From positions 1,054,001 to 1,118,000 of the forward strand of contig NZ_CP120677.1 in NCBI RefSeq assembly GCF_029537395.1: 64,000 nt of DNA, in the 5' to 3' direction. Below are positions 49,964 to 59,098 of the stretch, piece by piece. The position numbers were made by a program, and so were the translations under genes. Within the stretch, counting starts at the first letter, position 1. Each line of letters begins with the position of its first letter. The stretch comes from Tissierella sp. Yu-01 (GTDB lineage Bacteria > Bacillota > Clostridia > Tissierellales > Tissierellaceae). The notes under the pieces were generated by a model. That model made no database searches, had not been told where the DNA came from, and saw only the letters and a program-made list of their open reading frames with translations.

Positions 49964-51358
49964 CTACATAACTATCTCTATGCTCAATCCTTTGTCTTTT
50001 CCGTTATAAATGAGTATATCCCCACCATGAGCTTCTATAATATGCTTACTTATTGTAAGACCTAATCCTGCACCAGTAGATTTTTTTCTGCTACGATCAG
50101 CCTTATAGAATCGTTCAAAAATATATGGAAGATGTTTTTCTTCGATACCTGGTCCAGAATCTGATATTTTAAGCACAAAATTATTATCAGATGCTTTTTC
50201 TAAGCAAACTTCTATTCTTCCATTCTTGGACATATGTCTGACAGCATTATCCAGTATATTAATGAGGACCTGTCTAAATCGTTCTTGGTCGACATTTGCT
50301 GTGATAGTAGAATCTAAGATTTTTTCAACACGTATATTCTTATCTCTAAAGTGAAAATCCATTTGAAGAAATACATCCTCTACTAAGCTTTTTATATTAC
50401 TTGATGATAAGTTTAACTTAAAAAGTTTTTTTTCAAAGGATGAAAGTACAATTAACTCCTCTACCATATTCCCCAATCTCTTTGATTCATCAAGGGCAAT
50501 ATTCATAAAGCTTTCAACCTGATTATCTGGAACAACCCCATCAAGGATTCCTTGTATAAAGTTTTGAATAGTAGTTAATGGTGTTTTTAATTCATGCGAA
50601 ACATTTGCTATTGAATCCTTACGAAGCTCCTCTAACTTTTGTATTTTTTGTGACATATGATTTAAAGAATATCCCAATTCTGCTATCTCATCATTTCCTC
50701 TAATCATAACATACTCTGAAAAATCTCCCTTTGAAATATTGTTGGCTAACCTATTCATATGTATCAAAGGTGCAGTAAACTTTCGAGATATAAAAAATAT
50801 TAACAACGCAACTGGTACACTTATAGCAACAAATAGTAAAAATATTGATTTATTAAATTTCGATGTGATCAACTCAACATTTGCCACTGGGCTATAAATT
50901 AAAACTTCTCCTAGAAATTCATCATTAAATTTCAATGGAATAGATACAGTCATCATCTGAATATCTCGTTCTTCCTCTTCTATTTCAAAGTATGCAATAA
51001 AGTATTCCTTTGATTTCATTTCATCCTCGGATTTAGAGCGATTCGATTTAACAGGTCTCCTACCAAATCCTTCTATGTTCCAAGGTTCTTTGTTATCCAT
51101 TATAAGTGATATCCCTATATTCTCCTCTTGCTGAATCATATTTAACATGCTTGTAAAATACTCAGTCGAGATTTTATCCTTTATAAATAAAGTATATAAA
51201 TTATTTACTTGAGAAGCTTTTTGTTCTAAAAATTGTTTTCTTTGTCCATAGATTTCCTGCTCAATAAAATAGCTTACACCTGCAGCTATTAGTGATAAAC
51301 TTACAATAGAGATTGCCATATAGGTAAACAGAAATTTTTTAGTTATAGATCTAAACAT
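49964..51358 (-). CDS. Sensor histidine kinase
   Basis: 464 residues. Membrane helix 1 (about 9-30), an extracytoplasmic sensor region to about 165, helix 2 (about 168-190) and a HAMP linker precede the kinase core. The phosphoacceptor is in NVSHELKTPLTTIQNF, the N-box in NILDNAVRHM, G1 in SDSGPGIEEKHL, the F-box in FERFYKADRSR and G2 in GAGLGLTISKHI. All catalytic motifs are intact. The sensed signal is unknown. The start overlaps the response regulator gene by eight bases. Confidence 0.95.
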   Translation of the reverse strand: MFRSITKKFLFTYMAISIVSLSLIAAGVSYFIEQEIYGQRKQFLEQKASQVNNLYTLFIKDKISTEYFTSMLNMIQQEENIGISLIMDNKEPWNIEGFGRRPVKSNRSKSEDEMKSKEYFIAYFEIEEEERDIQMMTVSIPLKFNDEFLGEVLIYSPVANVELITSKFNKSIFLLFVAISVPVALLIFFISRKFTAPLIHMNRLANNISKGDFSEYVMIRGNDEIAELGYSLNHMSQKIQKLEELRKDSIANVSHELKTPLTTIQNFIQGILDGVVPDNQVESFMNIALDESKRLGNMVEELIVLSSFEKKLFKLNLSSSNIKSLVEDVFLQMDFHFRDKNIRVEKILDSTITANVDQERFRQVLINILDNAVRHMSKNGRIEVCLEKASDNNFVLKISDSGPGIEEKHLPYIFERFYKADRSRKKSTGAGLGLTISKHIIEAHGGDILIYNGKDKGLSIEIVM

Positions 51359-52061
51359 TTTTTACCACCTCTAATTTATATCCAATTCCCCAAACAGTTT
51401 TAATCGACCAGCTTTGCTTATTCTTAGTTTTTAAGCGTTTACGTAGTCGTTTAATATATACGTCAATTACACGATCTTCTCCATCAAAATCCAATCCCCA
51501 TATACCCTCAATCAAGTCATCTCGTGTGAAGACCTGATTTGGATACTTCATTAAATGCTGCAGGAGCTGTGCTTCTCTTCTCGGTACATTAATCATTTCA
51601 CCATTTAAGTAAATTTCAAAAGAATCTATATCAAATATCAAATTATCGTATTCTAATCGATTAAGTCCCTTACTATTTACCTCTTCATAATCTAATTCTC
51701 TTCTACGAAGCATTGCATGAACTCTGGCAATAAGCTCATGTATTTCAAAAGGCTTGGCAATATAATCATCTGCGCCAATTTTTAGACCTTTTATCTTTTC
51801 TTCTAAGCTACCTTTAGCTGTAATCATGATAATAGGTGTATAGCTTGTCTCCCTAATTTTTCTACATATCTCATAACCATCTAAACCCGGTAACATTAAA
51901 TCCAATAGGGCAATATCATATTTATTCTTGGAGAAACTTTCACATGCCTCTATACCATTCTCAAAGCATGATACAATGAATCCTTCATTTTCTAAATACA
52001 ATTTAACAATCTTACTAATATTTATATCATCTTCCACAAGGAGTACTCTTTTTTTATTCAT
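51351..52061 (-). CDS. OmpR/PhoP-type response regulator
   Basis: 236 residues from the ATG at 52061; a GTG nine bases earlier is too close to the ribosome site. The receiver domain has the acidic pair VEDD, the phospho-Asp in IALLDLMLPGLDG, the Thr in IMITAKG and the Lys in YIAKPFE. The C-terminal winged helix has RREAQLLQHLMKYPNQVF and ends GIGYKLE. It pairs with the adjacent histidine kinase. Target genes are not evident; the lipoprotein downstream is one candidate. Confidence 0.95.
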   Translation of the reverse strand: MNKKRVLLVEDDINISKIVKLYLENEGFIVSCFENGIEACESFSKNKYDIALLDLMLPGLDGYEICRKIRETSYTPIIMITAKGSLEEKIKGLKIGADDYIAKPFEIHELIARVHAMLRRRELDYEEVNSKGLNRLEYDNLIFDIDSFEIYLNGEMINVPRREAQLLQHLMKYPNQVFTRDDLIEGIWGLDFDGEDRVIDVYIKRLRKRLKTKNKQSWSIKTVWGIGYKLEVVKNV

Positions 52062-52090
52062 CAAATTCACCCACCCTTTCTAAATCGCAA

Positions 52091-52122
52091 AAAACAAAAA
52101 AGATATGGTTGATACCATATCT
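52091..52122 (-). terminator. Terminator after the tocopherol-cyclase-like gene
   Basis: AGATATGGT and ACCATATCT form a 9-bp stem around TGAT (52101-52122). On the minus strand TTTTTTGTTTTTTGCG follows. It separates this gene from the response regulator gene. Confidence 0.85.
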
Positions 52123-52188
52123 CTATATACATAAATCTATCAAATTTTTGCCATTACTACAAATGGAAATGAATTCATACTAATCCAT

Positions 52189-53151
52189 CTACACTACGAC
52201 TTCAATTGAACATGGATTTCCATGCCCTTGAAAGAGAATCTCAGATTTTCTTGATAATCTTACGTCAATAAGACCACTAAGCCCCTCCTTTATAACTATA
52301 TCCATCACTCCATTTTTCGGTGCTTTTAGTTTTCCTCTATTACTTATTTCTGCCTTTATCTCAAGCTTTAAATTATCTTTTTCTATTGTTATTTCTACTT
52401 TATTGTCTATGACCTTCTCTTTAGTAATCTTGCTGCGATTATATGTTGCAAATCTAAATTCCTTACCATTAAAGATAAAATTACATATGAAGCCCCTAAA
52501 GAAGGTGTTTAAAAATGGTATATGAGCTATAGAGCACATAATACTTGCATCTGAGACTTCAAAGTTATTGGACTGAATCCATATATAATCCTTTGGAAAA
52601 GAAGTTCCCCAGTCCTTTTCAATATATCCTTTCCCCTTATTAAAATCTACTAATTTGTAATTCAAATACAAAGATCCCTTAAGACTATGATTCATACTTA
52701 CTATATCATGATAACACTCCATATTTGGTATATACGCAAAATACCCCATGGCATTAGGACTACATATATTTCTTTTTATATCAGTAAAATCCGTATATTT
52801 AACTCTACCTTGAAGTGTATAATATTCGCCAAATAAATCAAGAATCATAACTTCTCTTTTGAAAATATTCCTATCAATCTGTAAACTAAATGGGTCTTTA
52901 CGATATTTAAAATCTTTATATGAGAACCTATGATAATTGGTAGTAAGACTTTTTTTTCCGTTATTCTCAGTATAAATTATGGTTTGAATAAATGAATGAG
53001 GGTCATTGAGGTTCTTAGATATTCCAGGGATAACACTTATAATATTTTTTAAGTCACTAGAAACATGTTTAAAATACCATCCCTCAAAGTAATTATCCTT
53101 CTTCTTCTCACCATAATATTTAAGTGGATCATCTTTATAATTTATATACAT
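52189..53151 (-). CDS. Tocopherol cyclase-like protein
   Basis: 320 residues from the ATG at 53151 behind GGAGG; a TTG four codons earlier overlaps that site. It has the tocopherol_cyc layout: NYFEGWYFKHVS near the N-terminus, MGYFAYIPNMECYHDIVSM in the middle, and GYIEKDWGTSFPKDYIWIQS. The repeated beta pattern suggests a lipocalin-like barrel. Plants and cyanobacteria use this fold for chromanol ring closure. In an anaerobic Firmicute the substrate is likely another lipid or carotenoid-like molecule, and function is unknown. Confidence 0.8.
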   Translation of the reverse strand: MYINYKDDPLKYYGEKKKDNYFEGWYFKHVSSDLKNIISVIPGISKNLNDPHSFIQTIIYTENNGKKSLTTNYHRFSYKDFKYRKDPFSLQIDRNIFKREVMILDLFGEYYTLQGRVKYTDFTDIKRNICSPNAMGYFAYIPNMECYHDIVSMNHSLKGSLYLNYKLVDFNKGKGYIEKDWGTSFPKDYIWIQSNNFEVSDASIMCSIAHIPFLNTFFRGFICNFIFNGKEFRFATYNRSKITKEKVIDNKVEITIEKDNLKLEIKAEISNRGKLKAPKNGVMDIVIKEGLSGLIDVRLSRKSEILFQGHGNPCSIEVVV

Positions 53152-53266
53152 GAAGTCCTCCAAATTATCATATTTAATCAGATATATCTTTACTCTTAAT
53201 TACAATATTATACATAATCTGGGTTCAACTATTTCTGAAAACTACCAGTCTCCGTTAATGCTACAC

Positions 53267-53725
53267 TCATGTATTACATAAATTTTCATATGTCCTAAAA
53301 AATGCTTTGGTAGTTAATATCTCGTCATCAGTTAAATCTCCAGTATTTAAAATCTCATCTAGCTCAGTGTCTGCATTAAATATTCTATTGTTTCTAAAAA
53401 GATATGCTAGGGCATCCCCTTCTTCTGGATTAAGATGTAATGCCTTAAAGAATTTAATCTTATCTTCCTTATAAAGTTTTATAATAATAGAGCTGAACTC
53501 CTCTACATATGCTCCTTCAGGGTTGTTATATAATTTTTGGATTAAGGATATTTCTTCTTCATTAAAAGTGTCATTCCTTAAAAAAACAAATATTTTATTA
53601 AATATATCTGGGAAAGAATCCCTTAATTTACTCCAATCTAACCAATACAGCTCATCTAATAATTCTAATCTTTCATTTTTATTTAAACTTTCCTTACTTA
53701 TTAAATCAACTATCTTTTTCATCAT
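53267..53725 (-). CDS. Hypothetical all-helical protein
   Basis: 152 residues, acidic and probably entirely alpha-helical, with Leu-rich heptad-like spacing and a DDEILTTKAFFRTYENL end. There is no signal peptide or membrane helix and I do not recognise a family. An AAAGGA site precedes two ATG codons in tandem. The 103 bases before it, toward the tocopherol-cyclase-like gene, hold nothing I can identify. Confidence 0.6.
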   Translation of the reverse strand: MMKKIVDLISKESLNKNERLELLDELYWLDWSKLRDSFPDIFNKIFVFLRNDTFNEEEISLIQKLYNNPEGAYVEEFSSIIIKLYKEDKIKFFKALHLNPEEGDALAYLFRNNRIFNADTELDEILNTGDLTDDEILTTKAFFRTYENLCNT

Positions 53726-53764
53726 TAATCAATCCTTTTATTTTAATATACCCAATACTTAAAT

Positions 53765-53795
53765 AAAAAAAATTGAGGGTGAATTTCCCCTCAAT
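53765..53795 (-). terminator. Terminator of the Asn/Gln-rich protein gene
   Basis: ATTGAGGG (53772-53779) and CCCTCAAT (53788-53795) form an 8-bp stem. On the minus strand eight T residues follow. Confidence 0.88.
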
Positions 53796-53797
53796 CA

Positions 53798-54175
53798 TTA
53801 CTTAAGCGTATTGTTTGGTAAACTATTATTTAACTTTGTATCAAATTTTTTTGTATTTATTTGATTACTTGTTGAATTGGTAAAATTATATGAATTGGTT
53901 AAGTTTGTTTGATCATTAGTTAACGTATTTTGGCCTAATGTATTTTGCCCAAATGTATTTGTTGAATTAGTAAAGTTTAAATTTTGCGCTTGATTATTTG
54001 CCTGCTGCTCAATTTGATTTGTTAAATTTGTAATTTGATTTAATTGGTTAGATGCATTTTGCTCAGCTTGAGCAAGTTGCTGTAACATTTGCTTGTTTTG
54101 TTGTTCTGTTTGTTCTAATTTATTAGCTAAATTCTTTATTGAAGCCATTTCATTTTTCATTTGGTTATTATCCAT
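53798..54175 (-). CDS. Asn/Gln-rich coiled-coil protein
   Basis: 125 residues. The first half (about 10-65) is a coiled coil rich in Gln, Lys, Glu and Leu. The second half is low-complexity Asn/Thr/Gln/Phe/Ser, with short repeats such as FGQNTLGQNTL and NFTNST. There is no signal peptide, Cys or Trp. An AAGGAGG site precedes the ATG and a strong terminator follows, so it is an expressed gene. Similar small Asn-rich proteins occur in spore former coats, but no family is recognised. Confidence 0.65.
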   Translation of the reverse strand: MDNNQMKNEMASIKNLANKLEQTEQQNKQMLQQLAQAEQNASNQLNQITNLTNQIEQQANNQAQNLNFTNSTNTFGQNTLGQNTLTNDQTNLTNSYNFTNSTSNQINTKKFDTKLNNSLPNNTLK

Positions 54176-54323
54176 TAAAATTCCTCCTTAATAATAATTA
54201 ACTACGGAATTATTTTGACCATTATGGATATATATAACCTTATAAGTTTTTTCAGTAAAACCAATATTCTTCATAATATACCAAATTTTTAATTTTTTAA
54301 AAAATAAAAAGTTTATTTCTTTT

Positions 54324-55097
54324 CTAAACTGGTACATTAAAGGAACATGGTACAACGGTAAGACATTTACCACATACCTGCACTTCTTCCTTTAAATCAC
54401 TATGCAGTTTTTCATTTTCAAGACACATTTCAAAACATTTAAATCTATCAAATTCCTCTCTATATAAAGCATCATTTACACATTTATCTGCACAATATCC
54501 GCATGAACCATTATATTTGAACAGGCAGTATTCATAATTAGGTCTTTTTGTAGGTTTTAATTCTAAATCAGTAATTATATTACCCAATCTTCCACAGCAA
54601 CCATTCTTTGTAATCAGCATATTATTTAATCCAAAGGTCCCCAAACCCGCTATATATGCAACATGTCTATTAGACCAAATACTAGTCAGCTTTTCATAAT
54701 CCATGTTCAATTTTGGGTCAAGTTTTGCAGCTTTATTACCCATTTCTCTAATTATTTCTATAAGAAAATCATTTAATTTACCTATCATTTTATTAGTCTC
54801 AATATATGCTGTTGCCCATTCTAGTGAGCTTTTTCTTCCATTCATATTGCTTATTGGTATAGACTCATCAAAGGGAAGAAAATATGTAATTACACTTTTT
54901 GCACCATGAAGAATATCCTTGGGCATTAAATGATTAGGGTTTGCTACCTCTTTTAGCTTATGAAACAATGAATCATCAGCAGATGCAAAAGCAATAAGGG
55001 GCTTCTTCCACCTGGTTTTAATCTCAGTATTCTTCATATATTCATTAACATAGTCAATTATTAGTTTTTCTATCTTTTTTCCCATATCTTCAGACAT
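54324..55097 (-). CDS. QueG-like 4Fe-4S double cluster protein
   Basis: 257 residues. The C-terminal half has a bacterial ferredoxin-type pair: CGYCADKC with a preceding Cys and, near the end, CGKCLTVVPC. The N-terminal domain, with GAKSVITYFLPFD and HVAYIAGLGTFGLNN, matches the epoxyqueuosine reductase family. It is shorter than QueG (about 350-380) and lacks the C-terminal HEAT-like part, so it is a relative rather than the tRNA enzyme. The electron partner and substrate are unknown. It is divergent from dps. Confidence 0.8.
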   Translation of the reverse strand: MSEDMGKKIEKLIIDYVNEYMKNTEIKTRWKKPLIAFASADDSLFHKLKEVANPNHLMPKDILHGAKSVITYFLPFDESIPISNMNGRKSSLEWATAYIETNKMIGKLNDFLIEIIREMGNKAAKLDPKLNMDYEKLTSIWSNRHVAYIAGLGTFGLNNMLITKNGCCGRLGNIITDLELKPTKRPNYEYCLFKYNGSCGYCADKCVNDALYREEFDRFKCFEMCLENEKLHSDLKEEVQVCGKCLTVVPCSFNVPV

Positions 55098-55172
55098 ATA
55101 AATCCCCCTTTAGTATAATCATATTTATTTGATTATATCATGTCTTTTTAAGAAGTAATGTGTTTATTTAAT

Positions 55173-55185
55173 ACCCACAATGGGT
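55173..55185. promoter_or_regulatory. Small dyad in the dps promoter region
   Basis: ACCCA-CAA-TGGGT lies just upstream of a TATACT -10-like box (55191-55196) for dps. A partial PerR-like match (TTATACTAATAAATT) overlaps the -10 but agrees with only about nine consensus positions, little better than AT-rich background. Confidence 0.3.
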
Positions 55186-55226
55186 AATATTATACTAATA
55201 AATTATATAGTGCATAGGAGGATTAT

Positions 55227-55661
55227 ATGAAAAACTACGAAAAACTAAATGTATATTTATCAAATTTATCTGTTCTAAATGTTAATTTACACAATTTACA
55301 TTGGAATGTTGAAGGAAAGCAATTTGTTCAAATTCATGAATTCACTGAGTCATTATATGATGACTTCTTTGAAAAATATGATGCTGTAGCAGAATTATTA
55401 AAGATGAAAGGTGAAAAACCTTTAGTCAAATTATCAGACTACCTAAAAAATGCAACTATTAAAGAATTAGATAAAGATAAGTTTGGTATTGAAGAAACTC
55501 TTCAAATTGTATTAGATTATCTAAAGGAAATGAAAAAGCTTGCAACTGAAATCAGAAATGAAGCTGATGAAGACGGTGATTTTGAAGTTGTAGCGGAATT
55601 CGAAGACCACGTATCTGGGTATAGTAAAAACATATGGTTTATTAATTCCATGCTTGCATAA
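55227..55661 (+). CDS. dps: Dps/ferritin-like DNA-protecting protein
   Basis: 144 residues, four-helix Dps fold. The intersubunit ferroxidase ligands are visible: NLHNLHWNVEGKQFVQIHEF supplies the His residues and LYDDFFEKYDAVAELL the Asp and Glu. The protein stores iron and consumes peroxide. The Dps N-terminal DNA-binding tail is short, so DNA binding is uncertain. It is monocistronic, with AGGAGG before the ATG and a very strong terminator. Confidence 0.94.
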   Translation: MKNYEKLNVYLSNLSVLNVNLHNLHWNVEGKQFVQIHEFTESLYDDFFEKYDAVAELLKMKGEKPLVKLSDYLKNATIKELDKDKFGIEETLQIVLDYLKEMKKLATEIRNEADEDGDFEVVAEFEDHVSGYSKNIWFINSMLA

Positions 55662-55670
55662 AATTTATAT

Positions 55671-55716
55671 AAAAGATTAATGGATGACCTGATGGTCATC
55701 CATTAATCTTTTATTC
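55671..55716. terminator. Strong bidirectional terminator after dps
   Basis: A 19-bp perfect stem, 55671-55689 with 55694-55712, encloses TGAT and ends in TTTT on both strands. It separates dps from the convergent DMT transporter gene. Confidence 0.92.
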
Positions 55717-55729
55717 ATTTAATATAAAC

Positions 55730-56656
55730 TTAATCGCTGCACTTATACTTATTTCCCATTTTTATATTTAACAAAACTATTGATATAAAAATAAGTGCTA
55801 TTCCTAATATGTTTTGTAAATTCAATTTTTCATTAAATATAACAATGCCTGCGATAGTTGCAACCATTGGTTCTACAAAAGCTATTACAGATGCTTTTCC
55901 CGCTTCCATATTTTGAAGTCCCTTAGTATATAGTAAAAAAGCAATAAGTGTAGAAACAATACCAATTAAAAATACATTAAGCCTTACCACATTATTATTT
56001 ATAAAGATATTAGACATATCACCTAAATAACTGAAAGGTAATATACCCAAGGAAGCCACTATAAATGTATAGGCAGTCACTGTCATCGTATGATATTTCT
56101 TAAGTGCGATGCTACCAAAGATACTATATAATGCATAACCCAACCCAGAACCAATTCCAGTTAGCAACCCAATACCTGTCAACTTTACTGTTTGTCCTCC
56201 TATAATCTCTGTGACGAGCACACATCCTAAAAATGCAACTAATAAAGCAACAATCTTCTGGAAGGTTATTTTTTCTTTAAAAAATATAGCCGATAAAATA
56301 ACTACAAAATAAGGTGCTGTATATAAAAGTATGGATGCTACAGATAAAGTAGTTTCTTGTATTGTTAGAAAAAAACATATGTTGAAAAATACTATACTTC
56401 CAATACCAGTTCCAAGAAAATACCAAATATCCTTTATATCAATCTTTAGTTTATTCCTATCTTTTACAAATAAATAAATAGTCATAGCTACTGCAGTTAC
56501 AACACATCTCGATGTAGTAATCTGAATCGAACTAAATCCGCCATCTGATAAAGTTCGGGAAAATACTCCAATTAGCCCCCAACATATAGCTGCTAAAATA
56601 ACATATATTGGAGCCTTTTTATGTTCTTCAATATTTAATAGTTTCATTAATATCAA
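55730..56656 (-). CDS. DMT superfamily permease (EamA)
   Basis: 308 residues with ten membrane helices in two EamA repeats. Landmarks are AAICWGLIGVFSRTL in repeat 1, and ALYSIFGSIALKKYH and FVEPMVATIAGIVIFNEKL in repeat 2. The start is a TTG five bases after AGGAG; an ATG nine bases later is the alternative. It probably exports metabolites, but the substrate is unknown. Confidence 0.9.
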   Translation of the reverse strand: MILMKLLNIEEHKKAPIYVILAAICWGLIGVFSRTLSDGGFSSIQITTSRCVVTAVAMTIYLFVKDRNKLKIDIKDIWYFLGTGIGSIVFFNICFFLTIQETTLSVASILLYTAPYFVVILSAIFFKEKITFQKIVALLVAFLGCVLVTEIIGGQTVKLTGIGLLTGIGSGLGYALYSIFGSIALKKYHTMTVTAYTFIVASLGILPFSYLGDMSNIFINNNVVRLNVFLIGIVSTLIAFLLYTKGLQNMEAGKASVIAFVEPMVATIAGIVIFNEKLNLQNILGIALIFISIVLLNIKMGNKYKCSD

Positions 56657-56680
56657 CTCATCTCCTGTGTTCTAGATTAA

Positions 56681-59098
56681 CTACATCATTATTAAATTTC
56701 CTCCTAGTTGTTTAGCAGTATCTGGGCTGCAGGTTGTAAATATAACTTGATGATTTCTAGCAAATTCATCAATCAATTTAACCGCCACTTCTTTCCTATA
56801 AGGATCCAAATCTACTAAACAGTCATCCAGTATTAAAAATCCTTTATTATTTCCTAGTATGTGTTCTAGAATTGCAAGTCTTAAAGCTAAAGCAACTGAA
56901 TCATAGGTCCCAGAAGATAATAAATTTATAGGCATTGTGGTCTGTCCACCCTTACTTATACTGATGTTAAAACCATCATCAATGTTTGTGGTTTTATAAT
57001 TACTATTCGTGAGAATCTCAATATATTTTGTAAATGAATTTATAACTGGTGTAAATGAATTTTCATCCATTTTTTCACGTGTTTCGTCGAATGCTGCTTT
57101 AATCTTTAAAAACCTACTTCCCTTCTCTAAATTTTTATTAAACTCCTTCTCAGTAATACTATATTCACTTAATAACTCTTCAAAGGTAATATCTGGAAGG
57201 TTTCTTTCGCAATCATGATAAATCTTTCTTAACTCCTGTAAGTTCGCTAATTTAACTTCATATTTAACTCTTGTATCAGTCAATATCTTTCTAAAATCTT
57301 CAGGAGTTTCAAATTCCTCAGGAAGAGGTTTTAAAAGTTTTAATTTTTGATCAATAGTATTCTTTTCCATCATAATACCTGCAACTTTTTCAAATAGACC
57401 AGAAATATCTCCATACATCTCTGACCATTTAGAGATATTACTCTCGCACAATCTCTTTTCCGATATCTTCTCAAGCTTTTTTTCATTGTTATCTTTTATT
57501 TCAGATTCAATAGAATCAAGACTCCTAACTGTACTTAAATCACCAAAAGAATCTATTTTCTCTATTAATTCATCATAGGTATTGTCCTCAAGAAGATTAC
57601 TAATCTGATTATTACAGGAATCAATTTTTCCTTTTAGCTCATCAAGATGTTCTTTATTTATCCTAGCTTCAGCTATACCTTCTACCTTTAATCTAGATAG
57701 AATATCTTCATAATTTTTCTTATACTCTTCGTGTTTTTGTCTTAGTTCTTTAAAGTCTTGTTCCCCTGTTTTAAACTCTATTTCAAATCTATCTTTACAT
57801 TCCAGTTTAATATATCCATTGGCTTTAAAGACTTCCCCAACATTAACAGTAGAAGATTCATCTAAATCTTTTGTAACTATTAATGGGCTATCACCATTAT
57901 AATAATTAAGTTGTCCAATAATTACTCCAGCTTTTATCATCGCCTCAGTCTTAAGCATTTCATTATAGCTATTCTCAAGTTCAGCTACATCTGCCTTGGT
58001 TATTGGCTTAATATCTGATACCTTCGTATTTAAGCTATTTAGTTCTTCCTTTAGGGCATCTACCTTTTTTAATATACTTATTAAAGCATTCTTCTCATCC
58101 AGACTTTTTGCCTGATCCTTTTCAAGATTAAGTTCTTCTAAAGTTTTTTCTAGAATATTTAATTCATTATCTAACTGAGTTAACCTCATTTCATTCTGAG
58201 GCCATTCTTGATTGATCTTACCCAGTAAAGAAATATCATTAGTTAGTTGATTAATTTGAGGTTCTAGAATTAATCTTTGAGTAACATCTTCCTCTAATTT
58301 TTCCACGGACTCCTTTTTTATCTTTAATTCTTCAAGGTTAACTTCAGCAATCTTTAGAGCTTCTGCAGCTTTTCTAAATTCATCTTCCGCCTCGTTAACC
58401 CTGTCCATATCAACTTTAATTCTCTCTTTTTTATAAAAGCTATCAAGAATCTTTCCTATTTCTTTTTTAAATGGATCTGAAATCCCCCTACCATTCCGAG
58501 GACAATTTCTTTCAATATCCCAATTGCTATAATATGCCTTTATCTCATCATCTATTTTCCCACCTAGCTTTTCAATAGATATTCCATCTAATTCCATTAT
58601 GGTCTTTCTAAGCAATGTGCTAATTTCACTACTTTCCTCTTCATTCTTCATTATATTCTCAATGGATTCTTTAACATCTGCTTGCTTAGAAAAAAATAAT
58701 GAGCTATATGTACCCTGTCCAAAATTTAGTACTGAACTTAATTTCTCTTGAATTACATCTTCATCTTTAATTACATCTGCATTTGGAGTTGTAAGTTCCG
58801 AATAGCTAACTACTCCCCATTCTCTCTTTAATGAATACTCTCCTTCACTCTGACTTATTATCAATTCCCCATCGATACTATCACCGTTAGGCAGAGGCAT
58901 AAATCGACTTTTGAATTCCTTGTCCTTTTTATTGTTTCCAAGCTTACTTGGTTTGAACAAAACTGTATGAATTCCTTCAACAAGAGTACTTTTACCAGCT
59001 TCATTTTGTCCTAAAATAACATTAAGGCCATCTTCGAATTCTATATCTTTGTTCTTAATACCAGCAAATCTTCTACATGTATATTTCTTTATAATCAT
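56681..59098 (-). CDS. sbcC: SbcC/Rad50-like SMC-type ATPase
   Basis: 805 residues. Walker A is GQNEAGKSTLVEG at the N-terminus. The Q-loop region and long coiled coils (about 200-640) surround a hinge, and the C-terminal part carries the signature NLLSSGTYDSVALALRLA with Walker B GFLILDDCLVDLD. The hinge has no obvious CxxC zinc hook. It pairs with the SbcD-like nuclease, whose stop overlaps its start by four bases. The complex processes DNA ends and hairpins. It is shorter than E. coli SbcC (about 1048). Confidence 0.88.
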   Translation of the reverse strand: MIIKKYTCRRFAGIKNKDIEFEDGLNVILGQNEAGKSTLVEGIHTVLFKPSKLGNNKKDKEFKSRFMPLPNGDSIDGELIISQSEGEYSLKREWGVVSYSELTTPNADVIKDEDVIQEKLSSVLNFGQGTYSSLFFSKQADVKESIENIMKNEEESSEISTLLRKTIMELDGISIEKLGGKIDDEIKAYYSNWDIERNCPRNGRGISDPFKKEIGKILDSFYKKERIKVDMDRVNEAEDEFRKAAEALKIAEVNLEELKIKKESVEKLEEDVTQRLILEPQINQLTNDISLLGKINQEWPQNEMRLTQLDNELNILEKTLEELNLEKDQAKSLDEKNALISILKKVDALKEELNSLNTKVSDIKPITKADVAELENSYNEMLKTEAMIKAGVIIGQLNYYNGDSPLIVTKDLDESSTVNVGEVFKANGYIKLECKDRFEIEFKTGEQDFKELRQKHEEYKKNYEDILSRLKVEGIAEARINKEHLDELKGKIDSCNNQISNLLEDNTYDELIEKIDSFGDLSTVRSLDSIESEIKDNNEKKLEKISEKRLCESNISKWSEMYGDISGLFEKVAGIMMEKNTIDQKLKLLKPLPEEFETPEDFRKILTDTRVKYEVKLANLQELRKIYHDCERNLPDITFEELLSEYSITEKEFNKNLEKGSRFLKIKAAFDETREKMDENSFTPVINSFTKYIEILTNSNYKTTNIDDGFNISISKGGQTTMPINLLSSGTYDSVALALRLAILEHILGNNKGFLILDDCLVDLDPYRKEVAVKLIDEFARNHQVIFTTCSPDTAKQLGGNLIMM

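Noticed and set aside
54188-54373. A 61-residue minus-strand frame overlapping the end of the QueG-like gene
   Set aside because: It has no ribosome site, overlaps a well-supported gene in another frame and lies in AT-rich intergenic DNA with no recognisable protein character.
55190-55204. A PerR box before dps
   Set aside because: Only about nine consensus positions match in very AT-rich DNA, so the resemblance is not significant.
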